Shown here piece by piece: positions 18,084-26,827 of a stretch of 64,000 nt of DNA (within the stretch, counting starts at the first letter, position 1; the number at the start of each line of letters is the position of its first letter). Below the pieces are notes generated by a model. It saw nothing but the letters and a program-made list of their open reading frames with translations, was not told where the DNA came from and made no database searches. Location: assembly GCA_003428585.1 (NCBI GenBank), contig QVQC01000055.1, positions 33,941 through 97,940 of the forward strand. Direction: 5' to 3'. The position numbers and the translations under genes were made by a program. This stretch comes from Nioella halotolerans (GTDB taxonomy: Bacteria; Pseudomonadota; Alphaproteobacteria; Rhodobacterales; Rhodobacteraceae).

Positions 18084-19324
18084 GCCTTGAGGCCCGCTTC
18101 GCTGCGACGATGACGCGGCTGCTTGCGGGGCACCGGCCCGACTGCCTTGCCGTCGCCGTCTCCGGCGGGGGGGATTCGCTAGCGCTTCTGGGGCTGGCCT
18201 GTGACTGGGCCGCCGAGCGGGGCTGTCGAATCCATGCGCTGACCATCGATCACGGGCTGCGCGCCGAGGCCGGGGACGAGGCGCTGCTTGTCGCGCGCGA
18301 GGCGCTGCGCATGGGTGCCCAGCACGAGACGCTTTACTGGACGGGCTGGGATGGCAAGGGTAACCTGCAGGCCGCGGCGCGCGCGGCGCGCTACGCGCTG
18401 ATGCGCGACGCGTGCGCGCGCAAGGGTATCCGCGCCATCCTTCTGGGCCATACAAGCGACGATCAGGCCGAAACCGTGCTGATGCGGTTGGCGCGCGGGT
18501 CCGGCGTTGACGGGCTGTCAGCCATGGCGGAAGGACGCTTCGGGCAGGACGATATCCTGCGACCGCTGCTGGGCGAGGCGCGCGCCGACCTGCGCGTCTG
18601 GCTGTCGCGGCAGGGGATGCGCTGGATCGAGGATCCGACCAATGACGATCCGCGCTATGACCGGGTGCGGGCCCGGCGGTTGCTGACGCAGCTTGCGTCG
18701 TTCGGGATCGACGCCGGGTCGCTCTCTGAAACCGCGGAGGCCATGGCGCGGGCGCGCCACGCGCTGATCGCCCGCGCTGCGGATGTCGCTCAAGACATCG
18801 TGACCGACCGGCGTGGCATCCTGACCTTCGACCGCGCCGGGTTGGCCCGCGTCGAGGCGGAGACGCGCCTGAGGCTGGTCGCGCACGGGCTGGCCTGCCT
18901 GTCTGGCGCGCGCTACCGGCCCCGGCTGGCCTCGTTGTCGGCGGTGGTGGACAATGCGCTTTCCGGGCAGGGGGGCACGTTGCAGGGCTGCCGGTTTCTG
19001 CCCGGTCGGGACCGGCTGTTTATGGTGCGGGAATTCAAGGCGGTATCCGGGATCGAGGCGCCCGCCGACGGGTGCGCCCTTTGGGACGGACGCTGGCGGA
19101 TCGCGGCCCCGGACCACCCCGGCGCCACCATCCGCGCGCTTGGCGAGGCGGGCCTTGCCCGGATCGACCGCCCAGCCAGTTTGCCCCACGCGGCGCTGAT
19201 GTCGTGGCCGGGGGTTTGGGCGGGCGATCGACTGCTTGCGGCGCCCGACCTGACGGGCACGGGCGAAATCGTTTGCAACTATGCCGCATCGGCAGGATTC
19301 CACGCAGCGTTAAAATCGCATTGA
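18080..19324 (+). CDS. tilS: tRNA(Ile)-lysidine synthase
   Basis: An N-type ATP-pyrophosphatase with the PP-loop SGGGDS at 28-33 and the following TIDHGLRAEAGDEA and GHTSDDQAETVLMRLARGSG motifs. It attaches lysine to C34 of tRNA-Ile(CAU) so that it reads AUA; the gene is normally essential. The length is 414 residues from the TTG at 18080, which overlaps the cpoB stop (TTGA). The alternative ATG at 18110 gives 404. TTG is preferred because of the coupled overlap, but this is uncertain. A possible ftsH promoter begins at its stop codon. Confidence 0.92.
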   Translation: MSLEARFAATMTRLLAGHRPDCLAVAVSGGGDSLALLGLACDWAAERGCRIHALTIDHGLRAEAGDEALLVAREALRMGAQHETLYWTGWDGKGNLQAAARAARYALMRDACARKGIRAILLGHTSDDQAETVLMRLARGSGVDGLSAMAEGRFGQDDILRPLLGEARADLRVWLSRQGMRWIEDPTNDDPRYDRVRARRLLTQLASFGIDAGSLSETAEAMARARHALIARAADVAQDIVTDRRGILTFDRAGLARVEAETRLRLVAHGLACLSGARYRPRLASLSAVVDNALSGQGGTLQGCRFLPGRDRLFMVREFKAVSGIEAPADGCALWDGRWRIAAPDHPGATIRALGEAGLARIDRPASLPHAALMSWPGVWAGDRLLAAPDLTGTGEIVCNYAASAGFHAALKSH

Positions 19325-19348
19325 AGTCAGGGGCTGTATGCCTATTTT
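19321..19348 (+). promoter_or_regulatory. Putative ftsH promoter, RpoH-like
   Basis: TTGAAG (19321-19326), a 16-nt spacer and TATTTT (19343-19348) precede ftsH. The -10 context CCTATTTT resembles the CCTATnT box I recall for heat-shock sigma RpoH promoters in alphaproteobacteria, and ftsH is a common member of that regulon. The -35 overlaps the tilS stop. Confidence 0.4.
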
Positions 19349-19353
19349 AGTCG

Positions 19354-19383
19354 GGTGCCCGGCGCGGATGTTCCCCGGGCACC
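19354..19383 (+). promoter_or_regulatory. 9-bp hairpin in the ftsH leader
   Basis: GGTGCCCGG (19354-19362) pairs perfectly with CCGGGCACC (19375-19383) across a 12-nt loop, ending six bases before the AAGGAG ribosome site. No T-run follows, so it is not a normal terminator for tilS. It may act on ftsH mRNA stability or translation. Confidence 0.55.
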
Positions 19384-19401
19384 TATGCAAGGAGAATTCT
19401 C

Positions 19402-21318
19402 TTGGGCAATGCGCGAAATATCGCCTTCTGGGTCATCCTGTTTCTGTTGATCCTTGCGCTGTTCAACCTGTTCAGCGGCAACCAGAGCCAGATGAACGCC
19501 CGGACGGTCGCCTACTCCGATTTCATCCAGCGGATTGAATCCGGGGCTGTCAGTTCGGCAACCATTGACGGTGAAACGATCCAGTTCACCACCGGGCAGG
19601 GCACATTCGAAACGGTGCGCCCGTCCGAAGTGGACGTAACCCCCACGCTTCTGGAAAACGACGTGCGCATCGAGGCGCGGCCGCAGGAACAGTCGGGCTT
19701 CATGGCCGGGCTGATGATGTGGCTGCCGGTGCTTGTACTGATCGGCATCTGGATCTTCTTCATGAACCGGATGCAGGGCGGCGGCAAAGGGGGCGCCATG
19801 GGGTTTGGCAAGTCGAAGGCCAAGCTGCTGACGGAAAAAAGTGGACGCGTCACCTTCGACGAGGTGGCGGGCATCGACGAGGCCAAGGAAGAGCTTGAGG
19901 AAATCGTCGAATTCCTGCGCACGCCGCAGAAGTTCAGTCGGCTCGGCGGTCAGATCCCGAAAGGCGCGCTGCTTGTTGGCCCGCCGGGCACCGGGAAGAC
20001 CTTGCTGGCGCGCGCCATCGCGGGCGAGGCAGGCGTTCCCTTCTTCACAATCTCGGGCTCCGATTTCGTGGAAATGTTCGTTGGCGTCGGCGCAAGCCGC
20101 GTGCGCGACATGTTCGAGCAAGCCAAGAAGAACGCGCCCTGCATCGTGTTCATCGACGAGATCGACGCCGTGGGCCGGTCGCGTGGCGTCGGCTATGGCG
20201 GCGGCAACGACGAACGCGAACAGACGCTCAACCAGTTGCTGGTTGAAATGGACGGGTTCGAGGCCAACGAGGGCATCATCATCGTCGCGGCCACCAACCG
20301 GCCTGATGTGCTTGACCCGGCGCTGTTGCGCCCCGGCCGCTTCGACCGGCAGGTGCAGGTGCCCAACCCCGATATCAAGGGGCGCGAACAGATCCTTGGC
20401 GTTCATGCCCGCAAGGTGCCGCTCGGCCCGAACGTGGATTTGCGAATCATCGCGCGCGGCACGCCCGGCTTCTCGGGCGCGGACCTTGCCAACCTCGTGA
20501 ACGAAGCGGCACTGATGGCCGCACGCGTCAATCGCCGCTTTGTCACGATGGAGGATTTCGAGAATGCCAAGGACAAGGTCATGATGGGGGCCGAGCGTCG
20601 GTCCATGGTCATGACCGAGGACGAAAAGAAGCTGACCGCCTACCACGAAGCCGGTCACGCCATCGTCGGCCTCAACGTCCCGCAGCACGACCCGATCCAC
20701 AAGGCCACGATAATCCCGCGTGGCCGGGCGCTCGGCCTCGTGCTGAGCCTGCCGGAACGCGATCAGCTTTCCGTTACCTACACCAAGTACAAATCCAAGA
20801 TCGCCATGGCCATGGGCGGGCGCGTCGCGGAGGAGCTTGTCTTCGGGCGCGAGAACGTGACCTCTGGCGCGGCCTCGGACATTCAGCAGGTGTCGAAGAT
20901 CGCGCGGGCCATGGTGACCCAGTTCGGCTTTGCCGAGGAAATCGGCTATGTCGACTATGCCAACGAACAGCAGAGCATGCTTGGCGCCTACGGCGGCGGG
21001 ACCAGCCATTCGGCAGCGACGCAGAAGGTCATCGACGACAAGGTCAAGGAACTGGTGGACGAAGGCTACGAGACGGCCAAGCGTATCCTGACCGAAAAGC
21101 GTGAACATCTGGAACGTCTGGCTCAGGGTCTTCTGGAATACGAGACGCTGACCGGCAACGAGATCAGCAAGGTCATCGCCGGCGAAGACCTGCATCGCGG
21201 CGAGGATGACGATGATGCCGATACCGGTGGCAGCGCCTCGGTCACGGCGATTCCGAAGACCAAGCCCAAGGCGCGCCCGGCGGATGACAGCGGGATGGAA
21301 CCGGAACCGTCCAGCTGA
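19402..21318 (+). CDS. ftsH: ATP-dependent zinc metalloprotease FtsH
   Basis: 638 residues, membrane-anchored AAA protease. Two N-terminal transmembrane helices (about 7-24 and 106-125) flank a periplasmic domain. The AAA module has Walker A GPPGTGKT at 193-200 and [10 protein letters not shown]. The zinc-protease motif HEAGH is at 415-419. It degrades membrane and regulatory proteins such as sigma-32 and LpxC. The start is TTG at 19402: AAGGAG is eight bases before it and [10 protein letters not shown] is the family N-terminus in related bacteria. An acidic tail ([11 protein letters not shown]) is near the C-terminus. Confidence 0.97.
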   Translation: MGNARNIAFWVILFLLILALFNLFSGNQSQMNARTVAYSDFIQRIESGAVSSATIDGETIQFTTGQGTFETVRPSEVDVTPTLLENDVRIEARPQEQSGFMAGLMMWLPVLVLIGIWIFFMNRMQGGGKGGAMGFGKSKAKLLTEKSGRVTFDEVAGIDEAKEELEEIVEFLRTPQKFSRLGGQIPKGALLVGPPGTGKTLLARAIAGEAGVPFFTISGSDFVEMFVGVGASRVRDMFEQAKKNAPCIVFIDEIDAVGRSRGVGYGGGNDEREQTLNQLLVEMDGFEANEGIIIVAATNRPDVLDPALLRPGRFDRQVQVPNPDIKGREQILGVHARKVPLGPNVDLRIIARGTPGFSGADLANLVNEAALMAARVNRRFVTMEDFENAKDKVMMGAERRSMVMTEDEKKLTAYHEAGHAIVGLNVPQHDPIHKATIIPRGRALGLVLSLPERDQLSVTYTKYKSKIAMAMGGRVAEELVFGRENVTSGAASDIQQVSKIARAMVTQFGFAEEIGYVDYANEQQSMLGAYGGGTSHSAATQKVIDDKVKELVDEGYETAKRILTEKREHLERLAQGLLEYETLTGNEISKVIAGEDLHRGEDDDDADTGGSASVTAIPKTKPKARPADDSGMEPEPSS

Positions 21319-21343
21319 ACACGGGCGTCTGGCGCATGATGTG

Positions 21344-21377
21344 AAAAGCCCCCGGTGCATCGGCACCGGGGGCTTTT
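21344..21377. terminator. Bidirectional terminator after ftsH
   Basis: A perfect 15-bp stem (21344-21358 with 21363-21377) and a 4-nt loop. The stem ends in AAAA/TTTT on both sides, so T-runs follow on either strand. It serves ftsH and the convergent coiled-coil gene. Confidence 0.93.
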
Positions 21378-21414
21378 CCATGGGCTGTCGCCATGGCTTT
21401 CGCAGTACGGGAGG

Positions 21415-21705
21415 TCAATCGCCGAAATAGCGTTTGCGCGCGTCGGTCATGCTCTTTTCAAGGGATTGCCACGCCTCCTGAAATCCGGTCTGCATGTCCT
21501 GCATCGCGGCCTTGTTGGTTTCCCCGGCCTGTTCGAGCTGTGCCTTGATCTTTTCACGCTGCTCTTCCATCTGGGCGAGCTGCTTTTTCATCTCCTCCTG
21601 CCCCTGTGCCTGCATCTTTTCGGCCTCGGTCTGCATCTTCTTGATCTCGGCGTTCCAGCTGTCGAGCTGTTTCTTTGCGGCCTTTACGAAGTCGTCCTGG
21701 TCCAT
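21415..21705 (-). CDS. Small coiled-coil protein
   Basis: 96 residues, almost entirely one predicted helix rich in Lys, Glu, Gln and Met (QTEAEKMQAQGQEEMKKQL; QMEEQREKIKAQLEQAGE). It has no signal peptide or membrane segment. It resembles phasin-like or apolipoprotein-like amphipathic coiled coils, but no family can be named with confidence. AGGAGCAAGAC precedes the ATG. It is convergent with ftsH and divergent from the MOSC gene. Confidence 0.75.
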   Translation of the reverse strand: MDQDDFVKAAKKQLDSWNAEIKKMQTEAEKMQAQGQEEMKKQLAQMEEQREKIKAQLEQAGETNKAAMQDMQTGFQEAWQSLEKSMTDARKRYFGD

Positions 21706-21842
21706 GTCTTGCTCCTACAGGTTGCTACCGGATCAAGCCTAACATGCGTAAGAGGATTTTCACGCGTCTTGATTCCGGATTCCGGCTTGCAAGGCGATGT
21801 TTTGCGCGCTCACCTCCCCCGTGTTTCGAAACGAGGTTCGCC

Positions 21843-22441
21843 ATGCCCGCGCTGATGCCCCCCGAGTTTGCCGCCCGCGTCACCTGGCTGGGGGCCAATC
21901 CCGACCGCGCGGCGGGGTTGCCCTCGCGCCGGCTTGACCGGATGGCGCTTGGCTTCGCGGGGCACGCTGGAGAAACCCATGCCGGGTTGACCCGCCCCTC
22001 CTGCAGCCGGGTGGTGGCGCAGCACCCCAAAGGCACCGAGATTCGCAACGTGCGGCAAGTGACGATCCTCAGCGCCGAGGATCTGGCCGTTATCGCCGCC
22101 CGAATGGGGTTGGACAGGCTCGACCCCGGACTGGCCGGCGCCAGCGTGGTGATCGAGGGCATTCCCGATTTCAGCCATGTCCCGCCGTCGTCGCGCCTGC
22201 AGGGCCGGACGGTGTGACGCTGGTCGTGGATATGGCAAACCGGCCCTGTCACCTGCCTGCCAAGCCGATCGATGCCGAGGGGCCGGGCAACGGCAAAGCG
22301 TTCAAGCAGGCCGCAAAGGGGCGGCGCGGCGTGACTGCATGGGTGGAACGTGAAGGCGTGCTGTCGGTGGGCGACACACTGCGCCTGCACATCCCCGATC
22401 AGCCGGTCTGGCCGCATCTGGACCATGCACGCGGGGCATGA
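21843..22441 (+). pseudogene. MOSC-domain protein gene with a one-base frameshift
   Basis: The first frame (21843-22217) starts after a GAGG ribosome site and reads MPALMPPEFAARVTWLG up to SSRLQGRTV, then stops. The second frame carries the rest, PDGVTLVVDMANRPCHLPAK followed by KGRRGVTAWVEREGVLSVGD, ending at 22441. The conserved MOSC cysteine (NRPC) and the GRRGVTAWV core lie only in the second frame. Adding one C in the run at about 22205 restores a continuous 199-residue protein. It is either a genuine recent mutation or a one-base error in this sequence. MOSC proteins are related to the molybdenum-cofactor sulfurase C-terminal domain. Confidence 0.8.
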
Positions 22442-22464
22442 TCGCGTAATCCGCGGCCGGTAGG

Positions 22465-22545
22465 TCAGACCAGCGTCAGCAGCGAAAGGCCAAGAACGAG
22501 GCCGAAGCCGAAACCGGCATGGATGAGAACGATAGGTGCAGACAT
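22465..22545 (-). CDS. Possible 26-residue membrane peptide
   Basis: A 27-codon frame encoding MSAPIVLIHAGFGFGLVLGL and then SLLTLV, a single hydrophobic glycine-rich segment just long enough to cross a membrane. GGGGAAA lies about four bases before the ATG. It is the only plausible coding element between the MOSC gene and the fhs leader. Its small size means that chance cannot be excluded. No function can be suggested. Confidence 0.4.
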   Translation of the reverse strand: MSAPIVLIHAGFGFGLVLGLSLLTLV

Positions 22546-22650
22546 GATGTTTCCCCGACGCATGGTGGCAGCGTTTGATACCCATGTGTCGCAGCCTGCG
22601 CCCGAAAGGTTCAAAAAGCCCTAACGCGCCACGTATCGGAAACCGGAATT

Positions 22651-22731
22651 GGCGGATGAAGCCCTGAAAACGTCGGAAATGCCCCTGTCCGTCTTGGGCT
22701 TTCTCGCTAAGGGTGAGTCCAGCAAACCGCC
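22651..22731 (+). ncRNA. Structured leader (three-way junction) upstream of fhs
   Basis: GGCGG (22651-22655) can pair with CCGCC (22727-22731), enclosing two adjacent helices: GAAGCCC/GGGCTTT (22658-22664 with 22696-22702) and CTCGC/GTGAG (22703-22707 with 22713-22717, 5-nt loop). The two inner helices abut without a gap and could stack. The element ends 22 bases before the fhs ATG. It could be a folate- or one-carbon-related riboswitch or a protein-binding leader. I do not recognise a known class, and the pairing was found by eye. Confidence 0.4.
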
Positions 22732-22753
22732 CCTGCCAACAGGACTGATGACA

Positions 22754-24430
22754 ATGGCCTTCAAGACCGACATCGAAATTGCCCGCGAGGCGACGAAACG
22801 CCCGATTCAGGAAATCGGCGAAAAGCTTGGTATCCCGTCCGAGCACCTGCTGCCCTACGGCCATGACAAGGCCAAGGTCAGCCAGGATTTCATCAACTCG
22901 GTCCAGGACCGCGAGACCGGCAAGCTGATCCTCGTGACCGCGATCAACCCGACCCCGGCGGGCGAGGGCAAGACCACCACCACCGTGGGGCTTGGCGACG
23001 GGCTGAACGCCATCGGCAAGAACGCCGCGATCTGCATCCGCGAGGCCAGCCTCGGGCCCAATTTCGGGATGAAGGGCGGCGCCGCCGGCGGCGGTTACGC
23101 GCAGATCGTGCCGATGGAAGAGATGAACCTGCATTTCACCGGCGATTTCCACGCCATCACCAGCGCGCACAACCTGCTTTCGGCGATGATCGACAACCAC
23201 ATTTACTGGGGCAACGAGCTGGAGATCGACGAACGCCGGGTGACGTGGCGCCGGGTGCTCGACATGAACGACCGGGCGCTGCGCGACACGGTCACGTCGC
23301 TTGGCGGTGTGGCCAACGGCTTCCCGCGCCAGACGGGCTTCGACATCACCGTCGCCTCCGAGGTGATGGCAATCCTTTGCCTCGCCTCGGACCTTGCCGA
23401 CCTGCAACGCCGCCTTGGCGACATGATCGTCGCCTATCGCCGGGACAAGAGCCCGATCTACGCCCGCGACATCAAGGCCGACGGCGCGATGACCGTCCTG
23501 CTGCGCGACGCGATGCAGCCCAACCTCGTGCAGACGCTGGAAAACAACCCCGCCTTCGTGCATGGGGGGCCCTTCGCCAATATCGCGCATGGCTGCAATT
23601 CGGTCATCGCCACCAAGACGGCGCTGAAACTGGCCGATTACGTGGTGACAGAGGCGGGCTTCGGCGCCGATCTTGGGGCCGAGAAGTTCATGAACATCAA
23701 GTGCCGCAAGGCCGGGCTGGCGCCCGATTGCGTGGTGCTGGTCGCCACCGTCCGGGCAATGAAGATGAATGGCGGCGTGGCCAAGGCCGATCTGGGCGCG
23801 GAAAACGTGGACGCGGTGAAGAACGGCTGCGCCAACCTTGGCCGCCATATCGGCAACCTCAAACAGTTCGGCGTGCCGGTCGTGGTGGCGATCAACCATT
23901 TCGTCACCGACACCGATGCCGAGGTCGAGGCGGTCAAGGAATACGTCGCCACGCAAGGCTCCGAGGCGATCCTGTGCCAGCACTGGGCCAAGGGGTCCGA
24001 GGGCACGAAGGAGCTGGCCACCCGCGTCGCCGAGATCGCCGATAGCGGCCAGAGCCAGTTCGCGCCGCTCTACCGCGACGACCTGGGCCTTTTCGAGAAG
24101 ATTGAACGCGTCGCAACCGCGATCTACCGCGCCGACGAGGTGCTGGCCGATGCCAAGATCCGCAACCAGTTGAAGGAATGGGAAGATCAGGGCTACGGCT
24201 CGCTGCCGGTCTGCATGGCCAAGACCCAGTATTCCTTCACCACCGACCCCAACCGGCGCGGCGCCCCCACGGGCCATTCGGTGCCGATCCGCGAGGTGCG
24301 GCTGTCGGCGGGGGCGGGCTTCGTCGTGGTGATCTGCGGCGAGATCATGACCATGCCCGGCCTGCCACGCACGCCCGCCGCCGAAAACATCCGCATCAAC
24401 GAGGAAGGCCTCGTCGAGGGGCTGTTCTGA
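22754..24430 (+). CDS. fhs: Formate--tetrahydrofolate ligase
   Basis: 558 residues, the usual length of this enzyme, which joins formate to tetrahydrofolate at the cost of ATP to give 10-formyl-THF. The nucleotide loop TPAGEGKTT is at 67-75. Other conserved stretches are [29 protein letters not shown] and the C-terminal [12 protein letters not shown]. The frame is open from 22649, but ATG 22754 is chosen because AGGA lies nine bases before it and [13 protein letters not shown] is the usual N-terminus. It heads the one-carbon unit fhs-folD-folD. Confidence 0.96.
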   Translation: MAFKTDIEIAREATKRPIQEIGEKLGIPSEHLLPYGHDKAKVSQDFINSVQDRETGKLILVTAINPTPAGEGKTTTTVGLGDGLNAIGKNAAICIREASLGPNFGMKGGAAGGGYAQIVPMEEMNLHFTGDFHAITSAHNLLSAMIDNHIYWGNELEIDERRVTWRRVLDMNDRALRDTVTSLGGVANGFPRQTGFDITVASEVMAILCLASDLADLQRRLGDMIVAYRRDKSPIYARDIKADGAMTVLLRDAMQPNLVQTLENNPAFVHGGPFANIAHGCNSVIATKTALKLADYVVTEAGFGADLGAEKFMNIKCRKAGLAPDCVVLVATVRAMKMNGGVAKADLGAENVDAVKNGCANLGRHIGNLKQFGVPVVVAINHFVTDTDAEVEAVKEYVATQGSEAILCQHWAKGSEGTKELATRVAEIADSGQSQFAPLYRDDLGLFEKIERVATAIYRADEVLADAKIRNQLKEWEDQGYGSLPVCMAKTQYSFTTDPNRRGAPTGHSVPIREVRLSAGAGFVVVICGEIMTMPGLPRTPAAENIRINEEGLVEGLF

Positions 24431-24511
24431 GGTGATGCGACGTGGGGGTGGCCTTCGGGCCGCCCTGCTGCCATGCGACGGCGATACAAGCGACAAGAGG
24501 ATGGCCCGCGA

Positions 24512-25405
24512 ATGCGCGCAGCCCTGATCGACGGCAAGGCCATCGCGGCCCGGATGCGCGCGCGCGTCGCACAACAGGCCGCGGCGCTTGCGGGCGAGGG
24601 CTGGACACCCAGCCTCGTCTCGATCAGCGTCGGCGATACCGCCGCGGCGGAGCTTTACGTGCGCAACCAGCAACGCAGCGCCGACAGCGCGGGGGTGGGG
24701 TTCGAAGCGCGCAATTATCCGGCTGAAACCTCGCTGGAACAGCTGACGGGCATCCTGCAGGGCCTGAATGCCGACCCGCGCGTCAACGGCATCATCGTGC
24801 AACGCCCGCTGCCCGACCACATCCCCGTAAAGGTGTTGCAGAAGGCGATCCATCCGCTGAAGGACGTGGAGGGGATGCACCCCGCCTCGATCGGGAACAT
24901 CGTCTACAACGACCTCGCGCTTGGCCCCTGCACGGCGGTCGCGGCGGTGGAGATCCTCAAGACCCTGCCGCTGCCGCTGGAGGGGCTGACCGTCACCGTG
25001 ATCGGCCATTCCGAGATCGTGGGAAAACCCATCGCCTTCCTGTTGATGGGCCTTGGCGCGACGGTGACGGTCTGCCACCACATGACGCGGTCGGTCGCGA
25101 TGCACAGCCGCGCCTCTGATGCGGTCTTCGTGGCCGTGGGCAAGCCGGGGCTGGTGACGGGCGAGATGCTGAAACCCGGCGCCGCGCTGATCGATATCGG
25201 GATCAACCGGGTGGACACGCAAGAGGGCGGCAAGACCGTGGGCGACGCCGATTTCGAAAGCTGCGCCGAGGTGGCGGGGTGGATCACGCCGGTGCCCGGC
25301 GGGGTCGGTCCGGTCACGGTCGCCACGCTGATGAAGAACGCGGTGCTGGCCACGCGGATGCAGATGGACCATTACGCCGCCAGCTACGCCAACACGGATG
25401 TCTGA
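24512..25405 (+). CDS. Divergent FolD paralogue lacking the catalytic lysine
   Basis: 297 residues with the whole FolD fold: an N-terminal folate-binding lobe ([12 protein letters not shown]), a Rossmann domain ([20 protein letters not shown]) and the closing [18 protein letters not shown]. At the active site Tyr49 and Gln97 are kept, but the catalytic Lys of YVxxK is Gln53 (YVRNQQ), and the KDVDG motif reads KDVEG at 118-121. FolD normally interconverts methylene-, methenyl- and 10-formyl-THF. Without the Lys the cyclohydrolase half is probably lost, so this copy may act as a dehydrogenase only or differ in substrate. A canonical folD follows within 19 bp. Confidence 0.85.
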   Translation: MRAALIDGKAIAARMRARVAQQAAALAGEGWTPSLVSISVGDTAAAELYVRNQQRSADSAGVGFEARNYPAETSLEQLTGILQGLNADPRVNGIIVQRPLPDHIPVKVLQKAIHPLKDVEGMHPASIGNIVYNDLALGPCTAVAAVEILKTLPLPLEGLTVTVIGHSEIVGKPIAFLLMGLGATVTVCHHMTRSVAMHSRASDAVFVAVGKPGLVTGEMLKPGAALIDIGINRVDTQEGGKTVGDADFESCAEVAGWITPVPGGVGPVTVATLMKNAVLATRMQMDHYAASYANTDV

Positions 25406-25424
25406 GACGGAAGAGGAGAGGACC

Positions 25425-26324
25425 ATGAGCGCCACCATCATCGACGGCAAGGCCTTTGCGGGCAGGGTCCGCGCGCAGGTCGCCGAACATGTCACGCGGC
25501 TGAAGGAGGATCATGGGATCACGCCCGGGCTGGCCGTGGTGCTGGTGGGCGAGGACCCGGCCAGCCAGGTCTATGTCCGCTCCAAGGGCAAGCAGACGGT
25601 CGAGACCGGCATGGCGAGCTTCGAGCACAAGCTTGACGCAGATACGTCCGAGGCCGACCTCTTGGCGTTGGTCGACAAGCTGAACAGGGACCCGGCGGTG
25701 CATGGCATCCTCGTGCAGTTGCCGCTGCCCGGGCACATGAATTCGGATATTGTCATCAACGCGATAGATCCTGCCAAGGACGTGGACGGCTTCCATATCT
25801 CCAACGTGGGGCTTCTGGGCACCGGGCAGAAAAGCATGGTGCCCTGCACCCCGCTCGGTTGCCTGATGATGCTGCGCGATCACCATGGATCCCTGTCGGG
25901 GATGAACGCGGTCGTGGTGGGGCGGTCGAATATCGTGGGCAAGCCGATGGCGCAGCTTTTGTTGGGCGACAGCTGCACGGTGACCATCGCGCACAGCCGC
26001 ACGAAGGACCTTGCCGGCGTTTGCCGAGGGGCCGATATCCTCGTGGCGGCCGTAGGTCGGCCGGGGATGATCCCCGGTGACTGGGTCAAGCCGGGGGCCA
26101 CGGTGATCGATGTCGGGATCAACCGGGTTCAACATCCTGAAAACCCTGAAAAAACCAAGCTGGTCGGCGACGTGGACTTCGCCAGTGCCGCCGAGGTCGC
26201 CGGCGCGATCACGCCGGTGCCGGGCGGGGTCGGGCCGATGACCATCGCCTGCCTTCTGGCCAATACCGTGACCGCCTGCAGCCGCGCGAACGGGCTTGCG
26301 GAGCCCGAGGGGCTGACCGCCTGA
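25425..26324 (+). CDS. folD: Bifunctional methylene-THF dehydrogenase/cyclohydrolase
   Basis: 299 residues with all usual catalytic positions: Tyr50 and Lys54 (QVYVRSKGK), Gln in [12 protein letters not shown], and KDVDGFH. The Rossmann part has [17 protein letters not shown], and the protein ends with [16 protein letters not shown]. With fhs it gives a complete route between formate and methylene-THF. GAGGAGAGGA precedes the ATG at 25425. An earlier in-frame ATG at 25398 overlaps the end of the preceding gene and is less likely. Confidence 0.95.
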   Translation: MSATIIDGKAFAGRVRAQVAEHVTRLKEDHGITPGLAVVLVGEDPASQVYVRSKGKQTVETGMASFEHKLDADTSEADLLALVDKLNRDPAVHGILVQLPLPGHMNSDIVINAIDPAKDVDGFHISNVGLLGTGQKSMVPCTPLGCLMMLRDHHGSLSGMNAVVVGRSNIVGKPMAQLLLGDSCTVTIAHSRTKDLAGVCRGADILVAAVGRPGMIPGDWVKPGATVIDVGINRVQHPENPEKTKLVGDVDFASAAEVAGAITPVPGGVGPMTIACLLANTVTACSRANGLAEPEGLTA

Positions 26325-26827
26325 GTGGCGAAAAAGGGGGGCGCCGCCCGTGCACCGGGCGTACACCCCCCGTGCACCCCCCGTACAGACACGAGACGGG
26401 GCCTCATGGCGGTCGCTCATCGACTGGTGTGCAGACCGGCCCCGGCAGCGCGTGGAGAGGCGGTTCGATTGATCAGAGCGGATTCCGGTGGTCTGGCGTC
26501 GGGTGCGCCAGCCGAAAGATCGGTCTGGTCATGCCTGACAAACCGCTGGTGTCAGCGCGAGGCAAACCGCCTGCCGGACACCATCCAAGGGATTGAGTTC
26601 CGGGTCGGGATCCGCCACGGTCATTGCGTCGCTGGATCTGGCGTCACCAACTTCCGCCCATATTTCCGGCGCAGGTCGCGACAGCAAAATGTCGGCGCGT
26701 TTTCGATCCGCGCCGTCAGGGCGCATCATCAATGCTCCGACGGGCGGGGTCGCGATCCTGTGCCCCCGCGCTTGTCCCTGTTCGCTGGCAGGGGCGCACC
26801 AAGACGCGCAACAGAAAGGATATCGAC
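26325..26827. other. 503-bp stretch without a convincing gene
   Basis: No frame here reads like a protein. The long open plus-strand frame is Arg/Pro-rich and shows no family pattern, and the minus-strand frame over 26529-26981 runs antisense into the next gene. The left part holds a GC hairpin (26345-26361) and four 11-bp-spaced repeats. The last bases carry the ribosome site of the next gene. The stretch marks the change from the one-carbon block to the catabolic block and may contain decayed coding sequence. Confidence 0.5.
26349..26388. repeat. Four CGTRCAC boxes at exact 11-bp spacing
   Basis: CGTGCAC (26349), CGTACAC (26360), CGTGCAC (26371) and CGTACAG (26382) alternate with C/G-rich linkers, equivalent to two 22-bp units. 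They start 25 bp after the folD stop. The spacing is about one helical turn, as in iterons or multi-site operators. Confidence 0.7.

Noticed and set aside
22620-22753. ZTP (pfl) riboswitch upstream of fhs
   Set aside because: The conserved sequence blocks I remember for that class are not found, although a structured leader is still likely.
21725-25495. A 1256-codon open minus-strand frame opposite the MOSC, fhs and folD genes
   Set aside because: It is the mirror of GC-biased third positions in real genes. The translation has no family pattern, while the plus strand encodes clear fhs and folD.
26349-26388. CRISPR-like short repeats
   Set aside because: Repeats are 7 bp at 11-bp spacing, far too short for repeat-spacer units, and no cas genes are present.
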